NCBI GenBank assembly: GCA_963920705.1 | Contig: OY987240.1 | Span: forward strand, 930,001-994,000 | Length of the DNA stretch: 64,000 nt | Source of the DNA: Odiellus spinosus | Lineage: Eukaryota > Arthropoda > Arachnida > Opiliones > Phalangiidae | Reading direction: 5' to 3' | Notes under the pieces: generated by a model | What the model was told of the DNA's origin: nothing | Database searches by the model: none | Seen by the model: the letters and a program-made list of their open reading frames with translations, nothing else | Shown here: piece by piece, positions 6,484 to 18,476 of the stretch | How positions within the stretch are numbered: the stretch's first letter is position 1 | How the letters are laid out: each line of letters opens with the position of its first letter | Translations under genes and position numbers: made by a program

Positions 6484-9400
6484 CAAAACGTGACAAATAT
6501 AAAATGGGTTGAAATGAAGCTAAAACGCTTAAAAATCAAACATTATTGGATTCAAATGGACACAAAACATTTGATTTTTAAGCGATTTAGACAAAATCAA
6601 CACGTATCGAAAGAGCAAATATTGGTCTATCTAAAAAACAAGAGTTTTGGAAAATCCGTTGAAAAACATTGAAAATATAGCCAATTCAAAAAACATCTAA
6701 TATCAAAAAGCGAATTTTTAAAATCTGAAATTTGACTATTTTGATATTGTATGGTTTCATGAATTGGCCATTATTTCTTGTTTTTCAACGGATTTTTGAA
6801 AACTCTTATTATTTAGACTGTCCATTAATTGCTCTTTCGAATGACTTTGGTTTTGTCTAAATTGCCAAAACGTGACAAATATAAAATTGGTTAAAATTAA
6901 GAAAAAACGCTTAAAAATCCAAGATTATTGGATTCAAATGAACACAAAACTTTTGATTTTTAAGCGATTTAGACAAAATTAAGACCACTCGAAAGAGCAA
7001 ATATTGGTCTATCTAAAAAACAAGAGTTTTGGAAAATCCGTTGAAAAACATGGAAAATATGGGCAATTCAAAAAACATCTAATATCAAAAAGCGAATTTT
7101 TAAAATCTGAAATTTGACTATTTTGATATTCTATGATTTCTTGAATTGGCCATATTTTTCTTGTTTTTCAACGGATTTTTGAAAACTCTTATTATTTAGA
7201 CTGTCCATTAATTGCTCTTTCGAATGACTTTGGTTTTGTCTAAATTGCAAAATTATGACAAATATAAAATTGTTTAAAATTAAGCAAAAACGCTTAAAAA
7301 TCCAAGATTATTGGATTAAAATGGACACAAAACTTTTGATTTTTAAGCGATTTAGACAAAATTAAGACCACTCGAAAGAGCAAATATTGGTCTATCTGAA
7401 AATCAAGAGTTTTGGAAAATCCGTTGAAAAACATGGAAAATATGGACAATTCAAAAAACATCTAATATCAAAAAGCGAATTTTTAAAATCTGAAATTTGA
7501 CTATTTTGATATTGTATGATTTCTTGAATTGGCCATATTTTTCTTGTTTTTCAACGGATTTTTGAAAACTCTTATTATTTAGACTGTCCATTAATTGCTC
7601 TTTCGAATGGCTTTGATTTTGTCTAAATTGCCAAAACGTGACAAATATAAAATTGGTTAAAATTAAGAAAAAACGCTTAAAAATCCAAGATTATTGGATT
7701 CAAATGAACACAAAACTTTTGATTTTTAAGCGATTTAGACAAAATTAAGACCACTCGAAAGAGCAAATATTGGTCTATCTAAAAAACAAGAGTTTTGGAA
7801 AATCCCTTGAAAAACATGGAAAATATGGACAAAACAAAAAACATCTAATATCAAAAAGCGAATTTTTAAAATCTGAAATTTGACTATTTTGATATTGTAT
7901 GATTTATTGAATTGGCCATATTTTTCTTGTTTTTCAACGGATTTTTGAAAACTCTTATTATTTAGACTGTTCATTAATTTCTCTTTCGAATGACTTTGGT
8001 TTTGTCTAAATTGCCAAAACGTGACAAATATAAAATTGGTTAAAATTAAGCAAAAACGCTTAAAAATCCAAGATTATTGGATTCAAATGGACACAAAACT
8101 TTTGATTTTTAAGCGATTTATACAAAATTAAGACTACTCGAAAGAGCAAATATTGGTCTATCTAAAAAACAAGAGTTTTGGAAAATCCGTTGAAAAACCT
8201 GGAAAATATGGCCATTTCAAAAAAAAACCTAATATCAAAAAGCGAATTTTTAAAATCTGAAATTTGACTATTTTGATATTGTATGATTTCTTGAATTGGC
8301 CATATTTTTCTTGTTTTTCAACGGATTTTTGAAAACTCTTATTATTTAGACTGTCCATTAATTGCTCTTTCGAATGACTTTGGTTTTGTCTAAATTGCCA
8401 AAACGTGACAAATATAAAATGGGTTTAAAATGAAGCAAAAACGCTTAAAAATCCAAGATTATTGGATTCAAATGGACACAAAACTTTTGATTTTAAAGCG
8501 ATTTAGACAAAATTATGACTACTCGAAAGACCAAATTTTGGTCTATCTAAAAAACAAGAGATTTGGAAAATCCGTTGAAAAACATGGAAAATATGGCCAA
8601 TTCAAGAAACCATGCAATATCAAAATAGTCAAATTTCAGATTTTCAAAATTCGCTTTTTGATATTAGATGTTTTTTGAATTGTCCATATTTTCCATGTTT
8701 TTCAACGGATTTTCCAAAACTCTTGTTTTTTAGATAGACCAATATTTGCTCTTTCGAGTGGTCTTAATTTTGTCTAAATCGCTTAAAAATCAAAAGTTTT
8801 GTGTCCATTTGAATCCAATAATCTTGGATGTTTAAGCGTTTTTGCTTAATTTTAACCAATTTTATATTGGTCACAATTTTGCAATTTAGACAAAACCAAA
8901 ATCATTCGAAAGAGCAATTAATGGACAGTCTAAATAATAAGAGTTTTCAAAAATCCGTTGAAAAACAAGAAAAATATGGCCAATTCAAAAAACATCTAAT
9001 ATCAAAAAGCGAATTTTTAAAATCTGAAATTTGACTATTTTGATATTGTATGGTTTCTTGAATTGGCCATATTTTTCTTGTTTTTCAACGGATTTTTGAA
9101 AACTCTTATTATTTAGACTGTCCATTAATTGCTCTTTCGAATGACTTTGGTTTTGTCTAAATTGCAAAATTGTGACAATTATAAAATTGGTTAAAATTAA
9201 GCAAAAACACTTAAAAATCCAAGATTATTGGATTCAAATGGACACAAAACTTTTGATTTTTAAGCGATTTAGACAAACTTAAGATCACTCGAAAGAGCAA
9301 ATATTGGTCTATCTGAAAATCAAGAGTTTTGGAAAATCCGTTGAAAAACATGGAAAATATGGACAATTCAAAAAGCATCTAATATCAAAAACCGAATTTT

Positions 9401-12400
9401 TAAAATCTGAAATTTGACTATTTTGATATTGTATGATTTCTTGAATTGGCCATATTTTTCTTGTTTTTCAACGGATTTTTGAAAACTCTTGTTATTTAGA
9501 CTGTCCATTAATTGCTCTTTCGAATGACTTTGGTTTTGTCTAAATTGCAAAATTGTGACAAATATAAAATTGGTTAAAATAAAGCAAAAACACTTAAAAA
9601 TCCAAGATTATTGGATTCAAATGGACACTAAACTTTTGATTTTTAAGCGATTTAGACAAAATTAAGACCACTCGAAAGAGCAAATATTGGTCTATCTAAA
9701 AAACAAGAGTTTTGGAAAATCCGTTGAAAAACATTGAAAATATGGACAATTCAAAAAGCATCTAATATCAAAAAGCGAATTTTTAAAATCTGAAATTTGA
9801 CTATTTTGATATTGTATGATTTCTTGAATTGGCCATATTTTTCTTGTTTTTCAACGGATTTTTGAAAACTCTTATTATTTAGACTGTCCATTAATTGCTC
9901 TTTCGAATGACTTTGGTTTTGTCTAAATTGCCAAAACGTGACAAATATAAAATGGGTTGAAATGAAGCTAAAACGCTTAAAAATCAAACATTATTGGATT
10001 CAAATAGACACAAAACATTTGATTTTTAAGCGATTTAGACAAAATCAACACGTATCGAAAGAGCAAATATTGGTCTATCTAAAAAACAAGAGTTTTGGAA
10101 AATCCGTTGAAAAACATGGAAAATATAGCCAATTCAAAAAACATCTAATATCAAAAAGCGAATTTTTAAAATCTGAAATTTGACTATTTTGATATTGTAT
10201 GGTTTCTTGAATTGGCCATATTTTTCTTGTTTTTCAACGGATTTTTGAAAACTCTTATTATTTAGACTGTCCATTAATTGCTCTTTCGAATGACTTTGGT
10301 TTTGTCTAAATTGCAAAATTGTGACAAATATAAAATTGGTTAAAATTAAGCAAAAACGCTTAAAAATCCAAGATTATTGGATTCAAATGGACACAAAACT
10401 TTTGATTTTTAAGCGATTTAGACAAAATTAAGACCACTCGAAAGAGCAAATATTGGTCAATCAAAAAACAAGAGTTTTGGAAAATCCGTTGAAAAACCTG
10501 GAAAATATGGCCAATTCAAAAAACATCTAATATCAAAAAGCGAATTTTTAAAATCTGAAATTTGACTATTTTGATATTGTATGATTTCTTGAATTGGCCA
10601 TATTTTTCTTGTTTTTCAACGGATTTTTTAAAACTCTTATTATTTAGACTGTCCATTAATTGCTCTTTCGAATGACTTTGGTTTTGTCTAAATTGCCAAA
10701 ACGTGACAAATATAAAATTGGTTAAAATTAAGAAAAAACGCTTAAAAATCCAAGATTATTGGATTCAAATGAACACAAAACTTTTGATTTTTAAGCGATT
10801 TAGACAAAATTAAGACCACTCGAAAGAGCAAAAATTGGTCTATCTAAAAACAAGAGTTTTGGAAAATCCGTTGAAAAACATGGAAAATATGGACAATTCA
10901 AAAAACATCTAATATCAAAAAGCGAATTTTTAAAATCTGAAATTTGACTATTTTGATATTGTATAATTTCTTGAATTGGCCATATTTTTCTTGTTTTTCA
11001 ACGGATTTTTGAAAACTCTTATTATTTAGACTGTCCATTAATTGCTCTTTCGAATGACTTTGGTTTTGTCTAAATTGCCAAAACGTGACAAATATAAAAT
11101 TGGTTAAAATTAAGCAAAAACTCTTAAAAATCCAAGATTATTGGATTCAAATGGACACAAAACTTTTGATTTTAAAGCGATTTAGACAAAATTAAGACCA
11201 CTCGAAAGACCAAATTTTGGTCTATCTAAAAAACAAGAGTTTTGGAAAATCCGTTGAAAAACCTGGAAAATATGGCCAATTCAAAAAACATCTAATATCA
11301 AAAAGCGAATTTTTAAAATCTGAAATTTGACTATTTTGATATTGTATGATTTCTTGAATTAGCCATATTTTTCTTGTTTTTCAACGGATTTTTGAAAACT
11401 CTTATTATTTAGACTGTCCATTAATTGCTCTTTCGAATGACTTTGGTTTTGTCTAAATTGCCAAAACGTGACAAATATAAAATGGGTTGAAATGAAGCTA
11501 AAACGCTTAAAAATCAAACATTATTGGATTCAAATGGACACAAAACATTTGATTTTTAAGCGATTTAGACAAAATCAACACGTATCGAAAGAGCAAATAT
11601 TGGTCTATCTAAAAAACAAGAGTTTTGGAAAATCCGTTGAAAAACATTGAAAATATGGACAATTCAAAAAGCATCTAATATCAAAAAGCGAATTTTTAAA
11701 ATCTGAAATTTGACTATTTTGATATTGTATGATTTCTTGAATTGGCCATATTTTTCTTGTTTTTCAACGGATTTTTGAAAACTCTTATTATTTAGACTGT
11801 CCATTAATTGCTCTTTCGAATGACTTTGGTTTTGTCTAAATTGCCAAAACGTGACAAATATAAAATGGGTTGAAATGAAGCTAAAACGCTTAAAAATCAA
11901 ACATTATTGGATTCAAATAGACACAAAACATTTGATTTTTAAGCGATTTAGACAAAATCAACACGTATCGAAAGAGCAAATATTGGTCTATCTAAAAAAC
12001 AAGAGTTTTGGAAAATCCGTTGAAAAACATGGAAAATATAGCCAATTCAAAAAACATCTAATATCAAAAAGCGAATTTTTAAAATCTGAAATTTGACTAT
12101 TTTGATATTGTATGGTTTCTTGAATTGGCCATATTTTTCTTGTTTTTCAACGGATTTTTGAAAACTCTTATTATTTAGACTGTCCATTAATTGCTCTTTC
12201 GAATGACTTTGGTTTTGTCTAAATTGCAAAATTGTGACAAATATAAAATTGGTTAAAATTAAGCAAAAACGCTTAAAAATCCAAGATTATTGGATTCAAA
12301 TGGACACAAAACTTTTGATTTTTAAGCGATTTAGACAAAATTAAGACCACTCGAAAGAGCAAATATTGGTCAATCAAAAAACAAGAGTTTTGGAAAATCC

Positions 12401-13336
12401 GTTGAAAAACCTGGAAAATATGGCCAATTCAAAAAACATCTAATATCAAAAAGCGAATTTTTAAAATCTGAAATTTGACTATTTTGATATTGTATGATTT
12501 CTTGAATTGGCCATATTTTTCTTGTTTTTCAACGGATTTTTTAAAACTCTTATTATTTAGACTGTCCATTAATTGCTCTTTCGAATGACTTTGGTTTTGT
12601 CTAAATTGCCAAAACGTGACAAATATAAAATTGGTTAAAATTAAGAAAAAACGCTTAAAAATCCAAGATTATTGGATTCAAATGAACACAAAACTTTTGA
12701 TTTTTAAGCGATTTAGACAAAATTAAGACCACTCGAAAGAGCAAAAATTGGTCTATCTAAAAACAAGAGTTTTGGAAAATCCGTTGAAAAACATGGAAAA
12801 TATGGACAATTCAAAAAACATCTAATATCAAAAAGCGAATTTTTAAAATCTGAAATTTGACTATTTTGATATTGTATAATTTCTTGAATTGGCCATATTT
12901 TTCTTGTTTTTCAACGGATTTTTGAAAACTCTTATTATTTAGACTGTCCATTAATTGCTCTTTCGAATGACTTTGGTTTTGTCTAAATTGCCAAAACGTG
13001 ACAAATATAAAATTGGTTAAAATTAAGCAAAAACTCTTAAAAATCCAAGATTATTGGATTCAAATGGACACAAAACTTTTGATTTTAAAGCGATTTAGAC
13101 AAAATTAAGACCACTCGAAAGACCAAATTTTGGTCTATCTAAAAAACAAGAGTTTTGGAAAATCCGTTGAAAAACCTGGAAAATATGGCCAATTCAAAAA
13201 ACATCTAATATCAAAAAGCGAATTTTTAAAATCTGAAATTTGACTATTTTGATATTGTATGATTTCTTGAATTAGCCATATTTTTCTTGTTTTTCAACGG
13301 ATTTTTGAAAACTCTTATTATTTAGACTGTCCATTA
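6446..13336. repeat. Higher-order repeat, 18-mer of 6,891 bp, copy 1
   Basis: Diagnostic variants here reappear exactly 6,891 bp downstream: CATTGAAAATATAGCC (6667 and 13558), CATGAATTGGCCATTATTT (6757 and 13648) and the flipped monomer (8604 and 15495). Within it a 1,913-bp pentamer occurs twice (about 9.73-11.64 kb and 11.64-13.55 kb), shown by CATTGAAAATATGGAC with AAAAAGCATC at 9732 and 11645. So one round of pentamer duplication preceded or accompanied the larger one. Confidence 0.85.
8604..8987 (-). repeat. Single flipped satellite monomer (copy 1)
   Basis: About 384 bp, one monomer, is present in reverse orientation between normally oriented neighbours: AATATCAAAATAGTCAAATT, AGATAGACCAATATTTGC, CCAATAATCTTGG and AATTAATGGACAGTC all read as reverse complements of the array. 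Both switch points fall inside ATATGGCCAATTCAA, a stretch that each monomer carries in both orientations because of its dyad. Phase is kept on both sides. Recombination or template switching between the inverted half-units is the likely cause. Confidence 0.9.
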
Positions 13337-16300
13337 ATTGCTCTTTCGAATGACTTTGGTTTTGTCTAAATTGCCAAAACGTGACAAATATAAAATGGGT
13401 TGAAATGAAGCTAAAACGCTTAAAAATCAAACATTATTGGATTCAAATGGACACAAAACATTTGATTTTTAAGCGATTTAGACAAAATCAACACGTATCG
13501 AAAGAGCAAATATTGGTCTATCTAAAAAACAAGAGTTTTGGAAAATCCGTTGAAAAACATTGAAAATATAGCCAATTCAAAAAACATCTAATATCAAAAA
13601 GCGAATTTTTAAAATCTGAAATTTGACTATTTTGATATTGTATGGTTTCATGAATTGGCCATTATTTCTTGTTTTTCAACGGATTTTTGAAAACTCTTAT
13701 TATTTAGACTGTCCATTAATTGCTCTTTCGAATGACTTTGGTTTTGTCTAAATTGCCAAAACGTGACAAATATAAAATTGGTTAAAATTAAGAAAAAACG
13801 CTTAAAAATCCAAGATTATTGGATTCAAATGAACACAAAACTTTTGATTTTTAAGCGATTTAGACAAAATTAAGACCACTCGAAAGAGCAAATATTGGTC
13901 TATCTAAAAAACAAGAGTTTTGGAAAATCCGTTGAAAAACATGGAAAATATGGGCAATTCAAAAAACATCTAATATCAAAAAGCGAATTTTTAAAATCTG
14001 AAATTTGACTATTTTGATATTCTATGATTTCTTGAATTGGCCATATTTTTCTTGTTTTTCAACGGATTTTTGAAAACTCTTATTATTTAGACTGTCCATT
14101 AATTGCTCTTTCGAATGACTTTGGTTTTGTCTAAATTGCAAAATTATGACAAATATAAAATTGTTTAAAATTAAGCAAAAACGCTTAAAAATCCAAGATT
14201 ATTGGATTAAAATGGACACAAAACTTTTGATTTTTAAGCGATTTAGACAAAATTAAGACCACTCGAAAGAGCAAATATTGGTCTATCTGAAAATCAAGAG
14301 TTTTGGAAAATCCGTTGAAAAACATGGAAAATATGGACAATTCAAAAAACATCTAATATCAAAAAGCGAATTTTTAAAATCTGAAATTTGACTATTTTGA
14401 TATTGTATGATTTCTTGAATTGGCCATATTTTTCTTGTTTTTCAACGGATTTTTGAAAACTCTTATTATTTAGACTGTCCATTAATTGCTCTTTCGAATG
14501 GCTTTGATTTTGTCTAAATTGCCAAAACGTGACAAATATAAAATTGGTTAAAATTAAGAAAAAACGCTTAAAAATCCAAGATTATTGGATTCAAATGAAC
14601 ACAAAACTTTTGATTTTTAAGCGATTTAGACAAAATTAAGACCACTCGAAAGAGCAAATATTGGTCTATCTAAAAAACAAGAGTTTTGGAAAATCCCTTG
14701 AAAAACATGGAAAATATGGACAAAACAAAAAACATCTAATATCAAAAAGCGAATTTTTAAAATCTGAAATTTGACTATTTTGATATTGTATGATTTATTG
14801 AATTGGCCATATTTTTCTTGTTTTTCAACGGATTTTTGAAAACTCTTATTATTTAGACTGTTCATTAATTTCTCTTTCGAATGACTTTGGTTTTGTCTAA
14901 ATTGCCAAAACGTGACAAATATAAAATTGGTTAAAATTAAGCAAAAACGCTTAAAAATCCAAGATTATTGGATTCAAATGGACACAAAACTTTTGATTTT
15001 TAAGCGATTTATACAAAATTAAGACTACTCGAAAGAGCAAATATTGGTCTATCTAAAAAACAAGAGTTTTGGAAAATCCGTTGAAAAACCTGGAAAATAT
15101 GGCCATTTCAAAAAAAAACCTAATATCAAAAAGCGAATTTTTAAAATCTGAAATTTGACTATTTTGATATTGTATGATTTCTTGAATTGGCCATATTTTT
15201 CTTGTTTTTCAACGGATTTTTGAAAACTCTTATTATTTAGACTGTCCATTAATTGCTCTTTCGAATGACTTTGGTTTTGTCTAAATTGCCAAAACGTGAC
15301 AAATATAAAATGGGTTTAAAATGAAGCAAAAACGCTTAAAAATCCAAGATTATTGGATTCAAATGGACACAAAACTTTTGATTTTAAAGCGATTTAGACA
15401 AAATTATGACTACTCGAAAGACCAAATTTTGGTCTATCTAAAAAACAAGAGATTTGGAAAATCCGTTGAAAAACATGGAAAATATGGCCAATTCAAGAAA
15501 CCATGCAATATCAAAATAGTCAAATTTCAGATTTTCAAAATTCGCTTTTTGATATTAGATGTTTTTTGAATTGTCCATATTTTCCATGTTTTTCAACGGA
15601 TTTTCCAAAACTCTTGTTTTTTAGATAGACCAATATTTGCTCTTTCGAGTGGTCTTAATTTTGTCTAAATCGCTTAAAAATCAAAAGTTTTGTGTCCATT
15701 TGAATCCAATAATCTTGGATGTTTAAGCGTTTTTGCTTAATTTTAACCAATTTTATATTGGTCACAATTTTGCAATTTAGACAAAACCAAAATCATTCGA
15801 AAGAGCAATTAATGGACGGTCTAAATAATAAGAGTTTTCAAAAATCCGTTGAAAAACAAGAAAAATATGGCCAATTCAAAAAACATCTAATATCAAAAAG
15901 CGAATTTTTAAAATCTGAAATTTGACTATTTTGATATTGTATGGTTTCTTGAATTGGCCATATTTTTCTTGTTTTTCAACGGATTTTTGAAAACTCTTAT
16001 TATTTAGACTGTCCATTAATTGCTCTTTCGAATGACTTTGGTTTTGTCTAAATTGCAAAATTGTGACAATTATAAAATTGGTTAAAATTAAGCAAAAACA
16101 CTTAAAAATCCAAGATTATTGGATTCAAATGGACACAAAACTTTTGATTTTTAAGCGATTTAGACAAACTTAAGATCACTCGAAAGAGCAAATATTGGTC
16201 TATCTGAAAATCAAGAGTTTTGGAAAATCCGTTGAAAAACATGGAAAATATGGACAATTCAAAAAGCATCTAATATCAAAAACCGAATTTTTAAAATCTG

Positions 16301-18476
16301 AAATTTGACTATTTTGATATTGTATGATTTCTTGAATTGGCCATATTTTTCTTGATTTTCAACGGATTTTTGAAAACTCTTGTTATTTAGACTGTCCATT
16401 AATTGCTCTTTCGAATGACTTTGGTTTTGTCTAAATTGCAAAATTGTGACAAATATAAAATTGGTTAAAATAAAGCAAAAACACTTAAAAATCCAAGATT
16501 ATTGGATTCAAATGGACACTAAACTTTTGATTTTTAAGCGATTTAGACAAAATTAAGACCACTCGAAAGAGCAAATATTGGTCTATCTAAAAAACAAGAG
16601 TTTTGGAAAATCCGTTGAAAAACATTGAAAATATGGACAATTCAAAAAGCATCTAATATCAAAAAGCGAATTTTTAAAATCTGAAATTTGACTATTTTGA
16701 TATTGTATGATTTCTTGAATTGGCCATATTTTTCTTGTTTTTCAACGGATTTTTGAAAACTCTTATTATTTAGACTGTCCATTAATTGCTCTTTCGAATG
16801 ACTTTGGTTTTGTCTAAATTGCCAAAACGTGACAAATATAAAATGGGTTGAAATGAAGCTAAAACGCTTAAAAATCAAACATTATTGGATTCAAATAGAC
16901 ACAAAACATTTGATTTTTAAGCGATTTAGACAAAATCAACACGTATCGAAAGAGCAAATATTGGTCTATCTAAAAAACAAGAGTTTTGGAAAATCCGTTG
17001 AAAAACATGGAAAATATAGCCAATTCAAAAAACATCTAATATCAAAAAGCGAATTTTTAAAATCTGAAATTTGACTATTTTGATATTGTATGGTTTCTTG
17101 AATTGGCCATATTTTTCTTGTTTTTCAACGGATTTTTGAAAACTCTTATTATTTAGACTGTCCATTAATTGCTCTTTCGAATGACTTTGGTTTTGTCTAA
17201 ATTGCAAAATTGTGACAAATATAAAATTGGTTAAAATTAAGCAAAAACGCTTAAAAATCCAAGATTATTGGATTCAAATGGACACAAAACTTTTGATTTT
17301 TAAGCGATTTAGACAAAATTAAGACCACTCGAAAGAGCAAATATTGGTCAATCAAAAAACAAGAGTTTTGGAAAATCCGTTGAAAAACCTGGAAAATATG
17401 GCCAATTCAAAAAACATCTAATATCAAAAAGCGAATTTTTAAAATCTGAAATTTGACTATTTTGATATTGTATGATTTCTTGAATTGGCCATATTTTTCT
17501 TGTTTTTCAACGGATTTTTTAAAACTCTTATTATTTAGACTGTCCATTAATTGCTCTTTCGAATGACTTTGGTTTTGTCTAAATTGCCAAAACGTGACAA
17601 ATATAAAATTGGTTAAAATTAAGAAAAAACGCTTAAAAATCCAAGATTATTGGATTCAAATGAACACAAAACTTTTGATTTTTAAGCGATTTAGACAAAA
17701 TTAAGACCACTCGAAAGAGCAAAAATTGGTCTATCTAAAAACAAGAGTTTTGGAAAATCCGTTGAAAAACATGGAAAATATGGGCAATTCAAAAAACATC
17801 TAATATCAAAAAGCGAATTTTTAAAATCTGAAATTTGACTATTTTGATATTGTATAATTTCTTGAATTGGCCATATTTTTCTTGTTTTTCAACGGATTTT
17901 TGAAAACTCTTATTATTTAGACTGTCCATTAATTGCTCTTTCGAATGACTTTGGTTTTGTCTAAATTGCCAAAACGTGACAAATATAAAATTGGTTAAAA
18001 TTAAGCAAAAACTCTTAAAAATCCAAGATTATTGGATTCAAATGGACACAAAACTTTTGATTTTAAAGCGATTTAGACAAAATTAAGACCACTCGAAAGA
18101 CCAAATTTTGGTCTATCTAAAAAACAAGAGTTTTGGAAAATCCGTTGAAAAACCTGGAAAATATGGCCAATTCAAAAAACATCTAATATCAAAAAGCGAA
18201 TTTTTAAAATCTGAAATTTGACTATTTTGATATTGTATGATTTCTTGAATTAGCCATATTTTTCTTGTTTTTCAACGGATTTTTGAAAACTCTTATTATT
18301 TAGACTGTCCATTAATTGCTCTTTCGAATGACTTTGGTTTTGTCTAAATTGCCAAAACGTGACAAATATAAAATGGGTTGAAATGAAGCTAAAACGCTTA
18401 AAAATCAAACATTATTGGATTCAAATGGACACAAAACATTTGATTTTTAAGCGATTTAGACAAAATCAACACGTAT
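13337..18476. repeat. Higher-order repeat, 6,891-bp unit, partial copy 2
   Basis: About 5.1 kb repeats 6.45-11.59 kb with only a handful of differences noticed, e.g. GGACAGTC at 8926 against GGACGGTC at 15817, CTTGTTTTTC against CTTGATTTTC near 16354, and TATGGACAATTC against TATGGGCAATTC near 17781. The match ends near CACGTAT(C/G)GAAAGAG at about 18,477. Such similarity implies a very recent duplication. Confidence 0.85.
15495..15878 (-). repeat. Single flipped satellite monomer (copy 2)
   Basis: Same structure and switch points as the flipped monomer at 8604-8987, 6,891 bp downstream. One substitution (GGACGGTC) was noticed inside it. It was copied with the 18-mer rather than arising a second time. 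Confidence 0.9.
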
